Source of the DNA: Nitratireductor aestuarii
GTDB taxonomy: Bacteria; Pseudomonadota; Alphaproteobacteria; Rhizobiales; Rhizobiaceae
Direction of reading: 5' to 3'
Length of the DNA stretch: 64,000 nucleotides
NCBI RefSeq assembly: GCF_014641695.1
Contig: NZ_BMIF01000004.1
Location: forward strand, 273,208-337,207
Shown here: positions 37,407-46,909 of the stretch, in pieces
How positions within the stretch are numbered: position 1 is the first letter of the stretch
Layout of the letters: each line of letters starts with the position of its first letter
Position numbers and translations under genes: made by a program
Notes under the pieces: model-generated
What the model saw: the letters and a program-made list of their open reading frames with translations, nothing else
The model's database searches: none
Told to the model about the DNA's origin: nothing

Positions 37407-37420
37407 TTCTTGCACAAGAA
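37407..37420. promoter_or_regulatory. Palindrome upstream of the LysE gene
   Basis: TTCTTGCACAAGAA is a perfect 14-base palindrome except for its central CA, 34 bases before the LysE start and just after the sctU stop. It is a candidate operator. Confidence 0.35.
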
Positions 37421-37426
37421 CCAGCG

Positions 37427-38554
37427 TTAGCTGCTATCGCTTTCCTTTTTCCGCCGCAAGTCTTCCATGTCGATGACGCCGTGCGGAAGTCGGCCGGAAT
37501 AGAGCACCTCCTTGTTGTTGGCGATCCAGGCTAGCACCTCGGCAATAGCGTCAAACAGCTCTTCGGGAACCGGCTGGGATATTTCGACATCCGCAAACAG
37601 CTTGCGCGCGAGCATGATGTTGCGGAACACCGGAACGCCCGCCTTCTCGGCCGCGCCGATCATCTGGTAAGCCTCCTGGTTGCGGCCCTTCGCGGTGACG
37701 ACGGGCACCGGCACCTTTTCCGCAGAGTAGAAAATCGCGACTGCCAGATGCGTCGGGTTGACGATGATTGCGGTAGCCCTGCCGGCTGCCCGAACCCTGT
37801 CCTCCATCGCCAGTTCCTGGGCGAGCTGCCGCCGCTTGCTTTTCAGAAGCGGATCGCCCTCCATTTCCTTGAACTCGCGCTTCACCTCCTCCCGCGTCAT
37901 CATCAGGCTGCGGATGTGAGCCCGTCGCTGAAAGGCGACGTCCGCCACAGCTATGAAGAAAAAGGCAACGGCTGCGTAGGCGATCAGTCGGCTGAGCACC
38001 AACGAGGTCAAGCCACTCTGGCAACCCAGGTTGCAGTACAGCGAGTTCACATAAGGCCCGATGGCGTCTCGAATAACGCCAAAAAGGATGGCCACAAGCA
38101 CTGCGATCTTCAGAATGGTCTTCAGCAATTCCACAGCGTGACGTCGCGAGAAGATGCGCCGAAGGCCTGAACCCGGATTGATGCGGTCACCCTTGGGTAT
38201 GACCGCGTCCACACTGATCAACCCACCGACCTGAACAAAACTGGCGAATGTTCCCACAACGACAACGATGCCCAAGATCGGCGCGAGTATCAGGGCAAAG
38301 CTCAAGCCAGCTTCGTAAAGCGCAACGGCGGTGCGGTGATTGGGATATTCCCTTGCGTGGACCGCAATGCTGTCGAACAGACCCTGAAGTCTCTGATTGA
38401 TCAAGTCCCAGCCGAGCCAGAGATAGGCCACCACAGTGAACAGCGACAGGGTCGTCACAAGCTCCTGGCTACGGGCAACCTGTCCCTTCTTTCGGGCATC
38501 CTCCAAGCGTTTAGGAGTTGGCTGCTCCGTCTTCTGGCTGGAACCCGTGCTCAT
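37427..38554 (-). CDS. sctU: Type III secretion export apparatus switch protein SctU
   Basis: A 375-residue FlhB/YscU-family protein: four membrane segments between residues 30 and 205, then a cytosolic domain with the autocleavage motif NPTH at 266-269. Cleavage there switches substrate class from needle parts to translocators. The N terminus, EQPTPKRLEDARKKGQVARS, is characteristic. It is the last gene of the minus-strand sctG-to-sctU operon and overlaps sctT by four bases. Confidence 0.96.
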   Translation of the reverse strand: MSTGSSQKTEQPTPKRLEDARKKGQVARSQELVTTLSLFTVVAYLWLGWDLINQRLQGLFDSIAVHAREYPNHRTAVALYEAGLSFALILAPILGIVVVVGTFASFVQVGGLISVDAVIPKGDRINPGSGLRRIFSRRHAVELLKTILKIAVLVAILFGVIRDAIGPYVNSLYCNLGCQSGLTSLVLSRLIAYAAVAFFFIAVADVAFQRRAHIRSLMMTREEVKREFKEMEGDPLLKSKRRQLAQELAMEDRVRAAGRATAIIVNPTHLAVAIFYSAEKVPVPVVTAKGRNQEAYQMIGAAEKAGVPVFRNIMLARKLFADVEISQPVPEELFDAIAEVLAWIANNKEVLYSGRLPHGVIDMEDLRRKKESDSS

Positions 38555-39381
38555 GGATTGCCGTCGGGTATGCCACGCAGTGCACTGATCAGCTCTTCCA
38601 ACCCATTTCTAACCAACATGAGGTCGAAGTTGGCTGCGTCCAGAAGGCGCGAGAAATAGACGATGAGGATGAACATCGCCAGAGCGCTCTTTATCGGCAT
38701 TGAGAGGATAAAGACCTGCACCTGTGGGGTGAAGCGACTGACCAGAGCGAGAGCGAATTCGGTGAGGAACATGAGTGCTACTACCGGTAGAGCATAGATG
38801 ACGATTGTCTCTGTGCCTCTATCGGCCATGCTGAGCAGCACAGCAGGAAGGTGCTCCGTGGGCCTTGGTATCAGCTGACCCGCCGGCCAGAGAACAAAGG
38901 ACTGGAAGAGCACGAACAGAAGATTGAGTATGGCGCCGGAGAGGAATGTGTAGGTGAGAAAAGCCTGCGAGAACAGCAAGCCGAGTGGCGTCGTCTCCTG
39001 GGCGTGCAAGGGATCGATCGAGCTTGCGATCGCCGCGCCCCGCTGGTTGTCAATCAGCGCACCCGCCGACTGAACGGCCCAAAAGATCCACCCAAAGACA
39101 TAGCCCATCAACAGGCCAATGACCGCTTCTTTGAAGAAGTGCGAGGCGTAGGTCAGGACCGAACCATCGAAGCCATCAATATGCGCCAGATTAATGGGCG
39201 CGGCGAAGGCTGTCAGCACCAGTACCATTGCATTGCGCACCAGGCGGGGTACGGCCTGCAGGCCCATGATCTGTGAAACGTAGACAAACAGGTAAACCCG
39301 CGGCAAGGTCAGGATAAGCGCTGTAAACTCGCGTTCGTAGAGGCCAAGAAAAAGCCTGCCGGTTTCCACGAAATCGTTCAT
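38551..39381 (-). CDS. sctT: Type III secretion export apparatus protein SctT
   Basis: A 276-residue FliR/YscT-family membrane protein with six to eight hydrophobic segments, part of the SctRST export gate. Typical stretches are LTLPRVYLFVYVSQ near the start, GYVFGWIFWAVQSAGALIDNQRG near residue 95, and FTPQVQVFILSMPIKSALAMF near 215. It overlaps both neighbours by four bases. Confidence 0.94.
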   Translation of the reverse strand: MNDFVETGRLFLGLYEREFTALILTLPRVYLFVYVSQIMGLQAVPRLVRNAMVLVLTAFAAPINLAHIDGFDGSVLTYASHFFKEAVIGLLMGYVFGWIFWAVQSAGALIDNQRGAAIASSIDPLHAQETTPLGLLFSQAFLTYTFLSGAILNLLFVLFQSFVLWPAGQLIPRPTEHLPAVLLSMADRGTETIVIYALPVVALMFLTEFALALVSRFTPQVQVFILSMPIKSALAMFILIVYFSRLLDAANFDLMLVRNGLEELISALRGIPDGNP

Positions 39382-39644
39382 ATCATTCGTGGAAATTCAT
39401 TGAACAGTTTCATTGCGAAATTGACGATCTCGGAGCCCAACATCCCAGCCATGATGGCGAGCGTGATACTCACCGCGACGAGCTTCACGGCGAAGGCGAC
39501 CGTCTGCTCCTGCAGCTGCGTCAGAGCCTGAAGCAGGCTTATCAGGATCCCTACCACCGAAGCCGCAATTATCGGCGGCATGGAGAGATACATCACCAGC
39601 CCCATGGCTTCCTTCAGCTGCTGCGCGGCTATGTCAGGTAACAT
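39378..39644 (-). CDS. sctS: Type III secretion export apparatus protein SctS
   Basis: An 88-residue FliQ/YscS-family protein with two membrane helices (YLSMPPIIAASVVGILISLLQ and KLVAVSITLAIMAGMLG) joined by the typical ALTQLQEQTVAFA loop. It assembles with SctR and SctT into the export gate. It is 12 bases downstream of sctR and overlaps sctT. Confidence 0.94.
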   Translation of the reverse strand: MLPDIAAQQLKEAMGLVMYLSMPPIIAASVVGILISLLQALTQLQEQTVAFAVKLVAVSITLAIMAGMLGSEIVNFAMKLFNEFPRMI

Positions 39645-39656
39645 GGAGTCTCCTCG

Positions 39657-40307
39657 TCAGGCATAGCCGGTCACCAGCCCAAGGATCAGGCGTGACCATC
39701 CGTCGATCATGACGAACAGAAAGAGCTTGAAGGGCAAAGAGATGGTGAGCGGGCTCACCATCATCATGCCCATGGCGAGCAGCACGTTGGAAACCACCAG
39801 GTCGATGACGATAAACGGCAGATAGAGAAGGAAGCCGATTTCGAAGGCTTCGCGAAGCTGCGTAACCGTAAACGACGGCAGTACGATCACGATACTATCC
39901 GTGTCGAGCGTGGAAGACATGTTCTCCGGCCAAAGCTCCTTTGCGGCCTGCAAGAAGAAGAGCTTCTCCCGATCGGCAGCATGCCTCGTCAGGAAATCCA
40001 GCAATGGCTGCTTGCCGGCCTCATAGGCCGCGCGCAGCCCTTCCGCGGAGTCGAGCGTATGGTTTCCCTGGACCAGAATGTCATGCGTCTGCAGGATCAC
40101 AGGGGCCATGATGTAGCCCGACAGGATGATCGCCAGCGCGTTCAACGCCATGTTCGGCGGGATGTTCTGCACACCGATGGCGTGGCGGACGAGGAAGAAC
40201 ACAACCGAGAGCTTGATGAAGCTCGTCGCCACCACGGCCAGGAACGGCATCAGAGCCGCAGCAAACATGATGAAGATGAGCTGAAGCGGATCAATCATTC
40301 CAAACAT
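39657..40307 (-). CDS. sctR: Type III secretion export apparatus protein SctR
   Basis: A 216-residue FliP/YscR-family protein with the hallmark TSFIKLSVVFFLVRHAIGVQN near residue 28, the ALNALAIILSGYIMAPV helix, and the C-terminal GMMMVSPLTISLPFKLFLFV segment. Five SctR copies form the core of the export gate. Confidence 0.96.
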   Translation of the reverse strand: MFGMIDPLQLIFIMFAAALMPFLAVVATSFIKLSVVFFLVRHAIGVQNIPPNMALNALAIILSGYIMAPVILQTHDILVQGNHTLDSAEGLRAAYEAGKQPLLDFLTRHAADREKLFFLQAAKELWPENMSSTLDTDSIVIVLPSFTVTQLREAFEIGFLLYLPFIVIDLVVSNVLLAMGMMMVSPLTISLPFKLFLFVMIDGWSRLILGLVTGYA

Positions 40308-40324
40308 TGCCTACTTCGCGTACA

Positions 40325-41380
40325 TCAAAGGACGAGACGGGTGATGCGCACCGCAAGACGATCATCGATCATGACCAGATCCCCGGTTCCGATGGCATCG
40401 CCATTGGCGCGGATCGTCACTTCCATGCCAGCTTCCAGCGCGGGCGGATCCAGCTCGACGAGCGCACCTTCACGCCAGGTGGAAAGCTCGCTCAGAGGTA
40501 TGCTTCGGCGGCCAATCTCGAACACCAGCACAATCCGCAGACCTTGCGGAAGCGGCTCACGCTGGGCGCCCATGGTTTTGTCGGCCATGTCATCGTCACT
40601 TTCGCTCGGACGTCTAGCTCCCCCCAATTCAGATCCGGGAACAAACTCCAAACCGGTGCAGCACCAGCCATCATCGGTGTAAACGAAGGTATTGAGTGTT
40701 TCCCCGACACGCACCAGGCACGTCTCCGGAGCTCGCCTGGCCATGACCACGATGGAACCGGCCACCAGCGTCACCAGCTCTCGATGGGTGACGGTGATTG
40801 TACCTATAGTGAAATCAGCAGGCGCCGATATCCCCTGCGACAAGAGCCGGCGAACAGGATTTGTCCCGCTGGGTACACCCTCCGCCAGCCTTAGCCAGTC
40901 GCGAATGCCGGCACCGATGTTGAACCGAAGTTCTACGTTCTCCTGCGAGATGAGCGCTTCGAACCATTGGAGATCAATTGGCTTGGACACTATCTCGTGC
41001 AAACGGCTCGTCCGCGCCAGATGCCATTGCTGGGGCTCATCCATGGAAAGCAGCTCCGCGACGAGCGAGAGCATGCCCTCGTGGATCGCCTCACAAAGAG
41101 CCGTGGGCAGCATGGCAAGATCGGCTGCATCAAGCTCCGCTTCACAGACCTCCTCGAAGGGAAACGCAACAAAGTTGACCAGCCTGGGCGCCGAGGCGCC
41201 GCGCAGTTCGACTTCAGCGACGAGTGCCTTGGAATGAGGCGGCGCAGTTGGCGCAAAGGTGAGCTTCGCGTCTGAATTCTCGAGTGCAATGGGTTCCCCC
41301 GAGAATGAAAGGAGCCTGTTCCAAGTCTCGACATCACCGCCAGCGATGCTCACCAGCGGCGGCATCCAGATGGAGTTCAT
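40325..41380 (-). CDS. sctQ: Type III secretion cytoplasmic sorting-platform protein SctQ
   Basis: A 351-residue YscQ/FliN-like protein. The divergent N-terminal two-thirds end in a SPOA domain at about 275-351 (VLVFEIGRRSIPLSELSTWREG, EVTIRANGDAIGTGDLVMIDDRLAVRIT). It builds the cytosolic pods with SctK and SctL. An internal start that makes the SPOA domain alone, as in YscQ, is possible but I cannot fix it. It overlaps sctP by four bases. Confidence 0.88.
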   Translation of the reverse strand: MNSIWMPPLVSIAGGDVETWNRLLSFSGEPIALENSDAKLTFAPTAPPHSKALVAEVELRGASAPRLVNFVAFPFEEVCEAELDAADLAMLPTALCEAIHEGMLSLVAELLSMDEPQQWHLARTSRLHEIVSKPIDLQWFEALISQENVELRFNIGAGIRDWLRLAEGVPSGTNPVRRLLSQGISAPADFTIGTITVTHRELVTLVAGSIVVMARRAPETCLVRVGETLNTFVYTDDGWCCTGLEFVPGSELGGARRPSESDDDMADKTMGAQREPLPQGLRIVLVFEIGRRSIPLSELSTWREGALVELDPPALEAGMEVTIRANGDAIGTGDLVMIDDRLAVRITRLVL

Positions 41381-42069
41381 TGGCTCCCTTTCCGGCTATG
41401 GTCGATCTCTGAGATCGCGGCTGTCTCCTGTTTGCGTGCAGCACCGGAACCGCTGACGACTTCATGGATGCGGATGACACGTTTTGGGAACCGGTCCTGG
41501 AGACGCTCCGCGAGCGCCTGCGTGGCCGCCAGATATTCACCCGTCGCCTGCCCCTGGGTGCGCGACAGCACAACATCGAGCGTAGTGGGCGACATGGAAA
41601 TCTCCACACCGCTCAGGCCTTCCATGCCATTTGGGGCCAGCTGCAGCGCAAGCGTGAACTTGCCGTCGGGCGTCTTCGGAACCGTGAGCAATGCCTGGTC
41701 GATGCGCGTTACGAGATTCTCAAGCCACTCGACGCGGTGCGTTCCGCTGACGCCCACTGCGGTATGCCCCATGGGAGCGGGTTGTGCGGCTGGCTCAGCC
41801 TTGTGTTCGACAGGATGCAGGACAACAAGCAGCGTCTTGCCATCCTCCGGCGGGTTCTTGGGCTCCGCTCCCTTCTTCTGAGCGAGCAACACCTTCTGCT
41901 GAAAGAGATCAGCCTTATCCGGTTTGTGAGCCGCCTCGCGGTTGGTTTGAGCCACTCCCTTCTTTTGTGCCTTTTTTGGCTCCGCACCGTCTTGCAACCG
42001 CTTTTTTGCAGCGACATCAGAGCGTTCAGCGGAAACCTGGGGCGGGGGAGAATTTCCGATCCTGGTCAT
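41377..42069 (-). CDS. sctP: Type III secretion needle-length/substrate-switch protein SctP (probable)
   Basis: A 230-residue protein with a low-complexity, Lys/Ala/Pro-rich N-terminal half (repeated KKG, EPKK) and a folded C-terminal part (KFTLALQLAPNGMEGLSGVEI). This C-terminal part resembles the T3S4/FliK-like switch domain. Position between sctO and sctQ is exactly that of yscP. It is short for a ruler (YscP is over 450), which would predict a short needle if it acts as one. Confidence 0.7.
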   Translation of the reverse strand: MTRIGNSPPPQVSAERSDVAAKKRLQDGAEPKKAQKKGVAQTNREAAHKPDKADLFQQKVLLAQKKGAEPKNPPEDGKTLLVVLHPVEHKAEPAAQPAPMGHTAVGVSGTHRVEWLENLVTRIDQALLTVPKTPDGKFTLALQLAPNGMEGLSGVEISMSPTTLDVVLSRTQGQATGEYLAATQALAERLQDRFPKRVIRIHEVVSGSGAARKQETAAISEIDHSRKGSQ

Positions 42070-42545
42070 CGTGCGAACCCTTTCCGGTTGTGGACGCCTT
42101 CCTCCAGCTCAAGCTCGGCATGGCGTTCCGCCTCAGTTCGGGCGGCGAACTTGAGTTCATCGACCAGCGCATCGAGCCGCTCAAAGGCGCGGGACTTTTC
42201 CGCATAGATCTTCAGCAGCCCCTGCTCGGCCTCCTTGACGTCCGCCACATGGTCAGCGGAATCATCAACGGCGTCGCTGAGCTCCTGGCGGTGCCTGTCG
42301 AGATCGGCGATCTTGCTTTCAACATCCTCGATCTGGCGCATGTCGATCGCCTGTCCGATCAATGGCTCGTACAGGGTGTCGACTTGCCTTTCGTACCCTG
42401 AAACTGCCGCTTGAAGCGCGTTTTCAGCCTTGGTGAGGGTCTGCTCGGCCTGCTGGAGCTCAACCCGCTTTCTCTGCAGAGCGCGGGCAGCGCTGGCCTG
42501 CCTGTTCTCCTTGAGGTGGAGGAGTTTCGTCAGGAATGCTGTCAT
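42066..42545 (-). CDS. sctO: Type III secretion ATPase stalk protein SctO
   Basis: A 159-residue, almost wholly helical coiled-coil protein rich in Gln, Glu and Arg, like YscO/FliJ, which projects from the ATPase ring to the export gate. It overlaps sctN and sctP by four bases each, in the canonical N-O-P order. Sequence identity in this family is low, so context carries much of the call. Confidence 0.8.
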   Translation of the reverse strand: MTAFLTKLLHLKENRQASAARALQRKRVELQQAEQTLTKAENALQAAVSGYERQVDTLYEPLIGQAIDMRQIEDVESKIADLDRHRQELSDAVDDSADHVADVKEAEQGLLKIYAEKSRAFERLDALVDELKFAARTEAERHAELELEEGVHNRKGFAR

Positions 42546-43930
42546 TCAACGAGACCCCTCAACCTGCCGAGCGTCGTGTCGAAACTCTCCAACACGGTCC
42601 AGTCCTGTCGAAGAAAAGCGACTATCTCCGGTCGTCTGTCGATAGCTTCATCCAGTGCCGGGTCATTCCCGCGCTGATATTCCCCCACCCTCAGCAGGAG
42701 CTCGCTTTCCGCATATGTTGCGAGCCAGGAGACCACCCGGGCTGCCCATTGCTGATGCTCCGCGGAAGTAACCAGCGGCATGACGCGGCTCTTGGAAGCG
42801 AGGATGTCGATTGCGGGATAGTGGCTTGCGACAGCCAGTTTCTGCGACAGGACGATGTGGCCATCAAGTATGGAGCGGACCTCTTCGGCGATCGGGTCGG
42901 TCAGGTCTTCGCCTTCCATCAGAACCGTATAGAGGGCGGTGATCGAGCCAACCGAACCCATGCCGGTGCGCTCCATCAGCCTGGGCAGCACGGTGAAGAC
43001 CGATGGCGGGTAGCCCCGTCGTGTCGGGGGTTCACCGGCAGCAAGGCCGATCTCGCGGACGGCGCGGGCAAACCGGGTGACAGAATCCATCAAGAGCAGC
43101 ACCTTGCGTCCCTTGTCGCGGAAATATTCAGCAACGGCAGTGGCCGTGAATGCTGCCTTCAGACGCTCCATCGCGCTCTGATCGGAGGTTGCCACCACCG
43201 TCACGCAGCGTTCCCTGCCCTCCCCCAACCCCAGTTCGATGAACTCGCGCACTTCGCGGCCGCGTTCGCCAATCAGGGCAAGTACGATCACGTCCGCATC
43301 AGCCGCGCGCGCCAGCATGGAAAGCAGCACGGATTTGCCGACACCAGCGGCGGCAAAAATGCCCATGCGCTGGCCTTCGCCGCAGGTGAGCAACCCGTCC
43401 AGCGCACGGACACCCAACGAGAGGGGCGCGTTGATGATCTGCCGGGAAAGCGCCGGGGGCGGGTCGGCATAAAGGTCATAGTGGGCTTCAGGCACGATGG
43501 GTCCCTTGCCGTCGATCGGCTGGCCGAGACCGTCCAGCACACGCCCGATCAGCCCCTCGCAGACTGGCACCTGCTGGCGTGACGATGTGCGGCGTACTTC
43601 CGTCAGATGGCTCACGCCCAGCGTTTCACCGATGGGAGACAACAGTGCGTGCCGGTGGAGGAAGCCGATGCATTCGGCGAGGAGCGGTGGGGACGATCCC
43701 CCGCTATGCAACTCAACGATTTCGCCGATGCTGACGTCAGGGATGGAGGCATGGATGATCGTGCCCAGCGCCTTGTGGACCCGCCCGGTCATTGGAAAAG
43801 GCTGGGCGCGGTTGAAAGCTTCGCTAGCCCTCATGTTTACGATGTTCGTAAACGCTTGGGCGATCATCTCGCGCCGACTGGAAGCAAGCGCAGAGAGGCC
43901 AGGATGCGTGTGGTCCGATGGTTCAGGCAT
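42542..43930 (-). CDS. sctN: Type III secretion ATPase SctN
   Basis: From ATG 43930 (overlapping the sctL stop by eight bases) the ATPase is 462 residues. Walker A is AAAGVGKS (about 193-200), the acidic region is [15 protein letters not shown], and the family segment [25 protein letters not shown] follows, split over about residues 296-321. It unfolds substrates and chaperone complexes at the base of the machine. The longer frame to 43990 lies wholly within sctL and is not needed. Confidence 0.96.
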   Translation of the reverse strand: MPEPSDHTHPGLSALASSRREMIAQAFTNIVNMRASEAFNRAQPFPMTGRVHKALGTIIHASIPDVSIGEIVELHSGGSSPPLLAECIGFLHRHALLSPIGETLGVSHLTEVRRTSSRQQVPVCEGLIGRVLDGLGQPIDGKGPIVPEAHYDLYADPPPALSRQIINAPLSLGVRALDGLLTCGEGQRMGIFAAAGVGKSVLLSMLARAADADVIVLALIGERGREVREFIELGLGEGRERCVTVVATSDQSAMERLKAAFTATAVAEYFRDKGRKVLLLMDSVTRFARAVREIGLAAGEPPTRRGYPPSVFTVLPRLMERTGMGSVGSITALYTVLMEGEDLTDPIAEEVRSILDGHIVLSQKLAVASHYPAIDILASKSRVMPLVTSAEHQQWAARVVSWLATYAESELLLRVGEYQRGNDPALDEAIDRRPEIVAFLRQDWTVLESFDTTLGRLRGLVE

Positions 43931-44558
43931 TGGCTGCATCCCGTATGCCTGAAGCTGCATTCTGAAAGATCGACCGCAGCCGTTCGACACCCTGCTCTAG
44001 ATCCAGATCGATCCTCCCGGTGGGGGATTCGACGACGAGGCGATGTAGTTCCAACCGATCGTCTGCGACCACATCGATCAGCTCGATTTCGGCAAATTCC
44101 CGCAGCAGCTGATCCGTGCTGGCACGAATGTCCTTCACCCGCGAGGGCGGTACACGCAACTGGACGGTCTTTTCGCTGCGCATGCGCTGGAGGGCGTTGT
44201 GCACCAACGATTGTGCCAGGTCCCTGTCGTCATACTCGTGCAGTATCTGGCGTACACAGTCGATGACAATGTTTACGACCTCCGTTTCGAGCGCCTGTAA
44301 TCTTCCGGCAAGAAGGTGCGTCTCGTCGATCAGACGCGCCGCCGCCTGCTCTTCAGCCTCGCGACGGCCTTCGGCATGACCCCGCGCCTTCTGGATATCG
44401 AAGGCGACCTCCGCCTCCTCCATGATGCGCGCAGCCTGCTGTTCTGCTACTTCCAGAAGCGAGGCTGCCTCGTGCAGCTCCTCCGCAGCGTCGGGCGACA
44501 GGATGTGACTTCCTGCGGCAAGGGAAAAGCCGAGTTCCCGCAAACGATAGGTCACCAT
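43923..44558 (-). CDS. sctL: Type III secretion ATPase regulator SctL
   Basis: A 211-residue YscL/FliH-like protein. The N-terminal half is a long Ala/Glu-rich coiled coil ([20 protein letters not shown]), and the C-terminal globular part includes [16 protein letters not shown] and the [19 protein letters not shown] segment. It links the ATPase to the SctQ pods. Overlaps sctK by seven bases and sctN by eight. Confidence 0.88.
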   Translation of the reverse strand: MVTYRLRELGFSLAAGSHILSPDAAEELHEAASLLEVAEQQAARIMEEAEVAFDIQKARGHAEGRREAEEQAAARLIDETHLLAGRLQALETEVVNIVIDCVRQILHEYDDRDLAQSLVHNALQRMRSEKTVQLRVPPSRVKDIRASTDQLLREFAEIELIDVVADDRLELHRLVVESPTGRIDLDLEQGVERLRSIFQNAASGIRDAANA

Positions 44559-45268
44559 TCAGGCATCCTCCGTTGCAGGAGCAGCAGAATGAGCTGCACG
44601 TCCTTCTGCTGGATCTTTTTCAGCCGATGCCCTTCCGCGCTTTCCCATGGCCAACGCGCCAGAGCGAGCTTCGCCAGCGGCCTGAAATGCAAGGCCACGG
44701 CGGAGGCGAGGAGGCTGAAGCCGAGGGCGGCAAAGCTCTCCCTTGCCTCGTCCAGCTCTGCGACCAGCGCTTCGCTCAGAAGAAAATCGGTACCGAAGGC
44801 GCCAAGCCCCGCATAAAGCATCGGCGCTTCAAGCGTGGCCACCTGATAGGCTTCACGGCCCAGGGCGTCGCGGAGAAACTCCCGTTTATCCTTCTGCACC
44901 ACGGCGAGGACCCTGCTGTGCATGGCGGCTCCGCAGACAAGGAGGGCGGCCTGCTCCAGGAAGTCCATGGACCCAAACAGCAGAAACTGGGTCAGACGAC
45001 CTGCCGGGGAAACCTCAAGCTGCCGGATCTGCTTGCGTGTGAGCCCCTTTGCCTGGTCGAGGGCCTGAGTTCGGACAAAGCGTTCGAGCGGCTCTCCAAA
45101 CGGCTCCGTGCTAAGCAAGGCCTCGAACTGGCCTCGCGTCAATGGTGAGCAATCTATCGAAGCTTTCTCGTCTATGGGCGACTGCGTCAGCGCCGCAGCA
45201 AGCTTGACCAAGGTGTGGAACGGCCGATCCGCCCCTGCCCCGTGTTGGATCTGAACTGGCGGCAGCAT
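44552..45268 (-). CDS. sctK: Type III secretion sorting-platform protein SctK (probable)
   Basis: From ATG 45268, sharing a base with the sctJ stop (TGATG), this is 238 residues. It is a soluble, mostly helical protein lying between sctJ and sctL, as YscK does, and bears a GAAMHSRVLAVVQK segment like the conserved SctK core and a WPWES motif near the end. SctK proteins connect SctQ to SctD. The family diverges widely; position supports the call. Confidence 0.78.
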   Translation of the reverse strand: MLPPVQIQHGAGADRPFHTLVKLAAALTQSPIDEKASIDCSPLTRGQFEALLSTEPFGEPLERFVRTQALDQAKGLTRKQIRQLEVSPAGRLTQFLLFGSMDFLEQAALLVCGAAMHSRVLAVVQKDKREFLRDALGREAYQVATLEAPMLYAGLGAFGTDFLLSEALVAELDEARESFAALGFSLLASAVALHFRPLAKLALARWPWESAEGHRLKKIQQKDVQLILLLLQRRMPEW

Positions 45269-46119
45269 CAGCGCGATTCCGCCGCGTTTGCGGTTTCGTC
45301 CCGGTTGTCGGCGCTGAACCACCCGCGTTCGCGGTAGAAGACAATGTAGGCCAGGATGCCAAGGACGGTCAGGATCAGGAGAGCGATTGCCACACCGGCG
45401 ATGTAAGCCAAACGCCAGAAGTAGAGCACGTCTGTCTCGCGGATTGCCAGACCGGGCAGGACGGAGACCGTGGCCTGCTCGATCTTGTAGGCTTCCCGTT
45501 GCGGGCTTCCAGCCTCTGCGAGCAGCACCGTCACGGCCGAATAGTCGAGGCCGTTGATGCTGCTACTCACCAGACGGCGGATCTGCGGAATGAGATAGGC
45601 GAGATCTACCAGCGGATCGTGCTTGATAAACACTGCAGCGGACGAAGGGCTGGCTGGCTTTCCAAACTGAACCTCTTCGGGGAGTACCACATGAACCCGG
45701 GCGCTGATGACGCCATCGATCTCCCGTATCGTTGCGGCAACTTCCTCGCCCAGCGCGTAGACAAAGCGAACGCGCTCCTCAAAGGGCGATGCAATCAACC
45801 CGGACTTCTGGAATGCACTTCCCAAGGTCTCGAATTTCTCACGCGGCAACCCTTTCGCCGACAAAATCGCCACCGCCGCCGCGATATCGCTCTCGGCGAC
45901 CCGCACCGAGTAGCCGCCATCGCCCGACGATTTCGTGGCGCCGATGCCGTTTTCGATCAATGCCGCGAGTATCTGGTTCGCATCGCTCTCATCCAGGTTC
46001 GCGTGGAGATCAACCTTGCATCCCGCCAGCACCAGGCACACTGCCAGAAGCAGCGCTCCAAGCGCGGCCCGACCGAAGCCGATGGTGCGATGAAAGGCTA
46101 TAGAAGGGACGAGCAGCAC
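45268..46119 (-). CDS. sctJ: Type III secretion inner-membrane ring lipoprotein SctJ
   Basis: A 283-residue YscJ/PrgK-family lipoprotein. The signal ends in LVLAGC with lipidated Cys 34. The ring-building domains follow (LDESDANQILAALIENGI and VREIDGV-like VISARVHVVLPEE), and a C-terminal membrane helix at about 230-255 ends in YRERGWFS. Translation appears to begin at GTG 46119, seven bases after the sctI stop. Confidence 0.94.
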   Translation of the reverse strand: MLLVPSIAFHRTIGFGRAALGALLLAVCLVLAGCKVDLHANLDESDANQILAALIENGIGATKSSGDGGYSVRVAESDIAAAVAILSAKGLPREKFETLGSAFQKSGLIASPFEERVRFVYALGEEVAATIREIDGVISARVHVVLPEEVQFGKPASPSSAAVFIKHDPLVDLAYLIPQIRRLVSSSINGLDYSAVTVLLAEAGSPQREAYKIEQATVSVLPGLAIRETDVLYFWRLAYIAGVAIALLILTVLGILAYIVFYRERGWFSADNRDETANAAESR

Positions 46120-46126
46120 CTTAGCC

Positions 46127-46543
46127 TCACGATCCCTTCATCAGGGTATCGAGCCCCTGTGCAGCCTTGCCGGCGAGTTTTGACGTCACGTCAATCAGAA
46201 TCGAGTAGTTCATCATAACGAACTGCATGGTAATCAGCCCGTCGGGATCGGTAGACGCGCCCGACATGAGCTCATTGACACGCGCTTCTTGCACGTCAAA
46301 GGTACTGCGAAGACGTTCGAGCCCCCGTAAAAGCGCGTCGTCGCCACCCGCCCCATCTATCGGCTGGATGCCCCGTCCCGCAGCCTGCGATGCAGACGTA
46401 TCGGGAACGTCCATCTTGCTTTGAACGAGCAAGGCAAACTTGGAGCCAAGATTTGGCGACACCGGCGCAGCCTGCGCAACGGGAGGCGCAAGGCTCACAC
46501 GGCTAGCACCCATAGACGGCGTTATCAGCGGCAAAACACCCAT
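46127..46543 (-). CDS. sctI: Type III secretion inner rod protein SctI
   Basis: A 138-residue protein with a Pro/Ala-rich N-terminal half and a helical C-terminal part (PDGLITMQFVMMNYSILIDVT then SKLAGKAAQGLDTLMKG) typical of YscI/PrgJ rods that link the export gate to the needle. It is the first gene after the 54-bp repeat array and runs into sctJ. Confidence 0.85.
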   Translation of the reverse strand: MGVLPLITPSMGASRVSLAPPVAQAAPVSPNLGSKFALLVQSKMDVPDTSASQAAGRGIQPIDGAGGDDALLRGLERLRSTFDVQEARVNELMSGASTDPDGLITMQFVMMNYSILIDVTSKLAGKAAQGLDTLMKGS

Positions 46544-46596
46544 GATTGATCCTCACTCGGCCCCACGTGACCCGAATCCAGGTTTTCGAATTTTCG

Positions 46597-46908
46597 CAGT
46601 TCCGGACGGAAGACCGGTTCCCACTTTTCCTGGAACTGGCTTTTCTCCCGCAGTTCCGGACGGAAAACCGGCTCCCACTTTTCCTGGAACTGGCTTTTCT
46701 CCCGCAGTTCCGGACGGAAAACCGGCTCCCACTTTTCCTGGAACTGGCTTTTCTCCCGCAGTTCCGGACGGAAAACCGGTTCCCACTTTTCCTGGAACTG
46801 GCTTTTCTCCCGCAGTTCCGGACGGAAAACCGGTTCCCACTTTTCCTGGAACTGGCTTTTCTCCCGCAGTTCCGGACGGAAAACCGGCTCCCACTTTTCC
46901 TGGAACTG
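46597..46908. repeat. Six-copy tandem array, 54-bp period, of a palindromic repeat
   Basis: Each unit is 42 bases, beginning CAGTTCCGGACGGAAAACC and ending TTTTCCTGGAACTG, with 7-base inverted ends, followed by a 12-base spacer GCTTTTCTCCCG. Units start at 46597, 46651, 46705, 46759, 46813 and 46867. They differ only at two positions (GAAGA/GAAAA and GGTTCC/GGCTCC). The array ends one base before the sctG stop codon and 53 bases after it begins the sctI start, so it is transcribed inside the sct operon. Confidence 0.95.
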
Positions 46909-46909
46909 C

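Noticed and set aside
43931..43990. Longer SctN start at 43990
   Set aside because: It lies fully inside sctL; ATG 43930 overlaps the sctL stop in the usual coupled manner.
37427..46543. Flagellar export genes
   Set aside because: The proteins resemble FliPQR/FlhAB, but needle, rod, tip, gatekeeper, translocators and secretin are present and no flagellar structural gene is seen.
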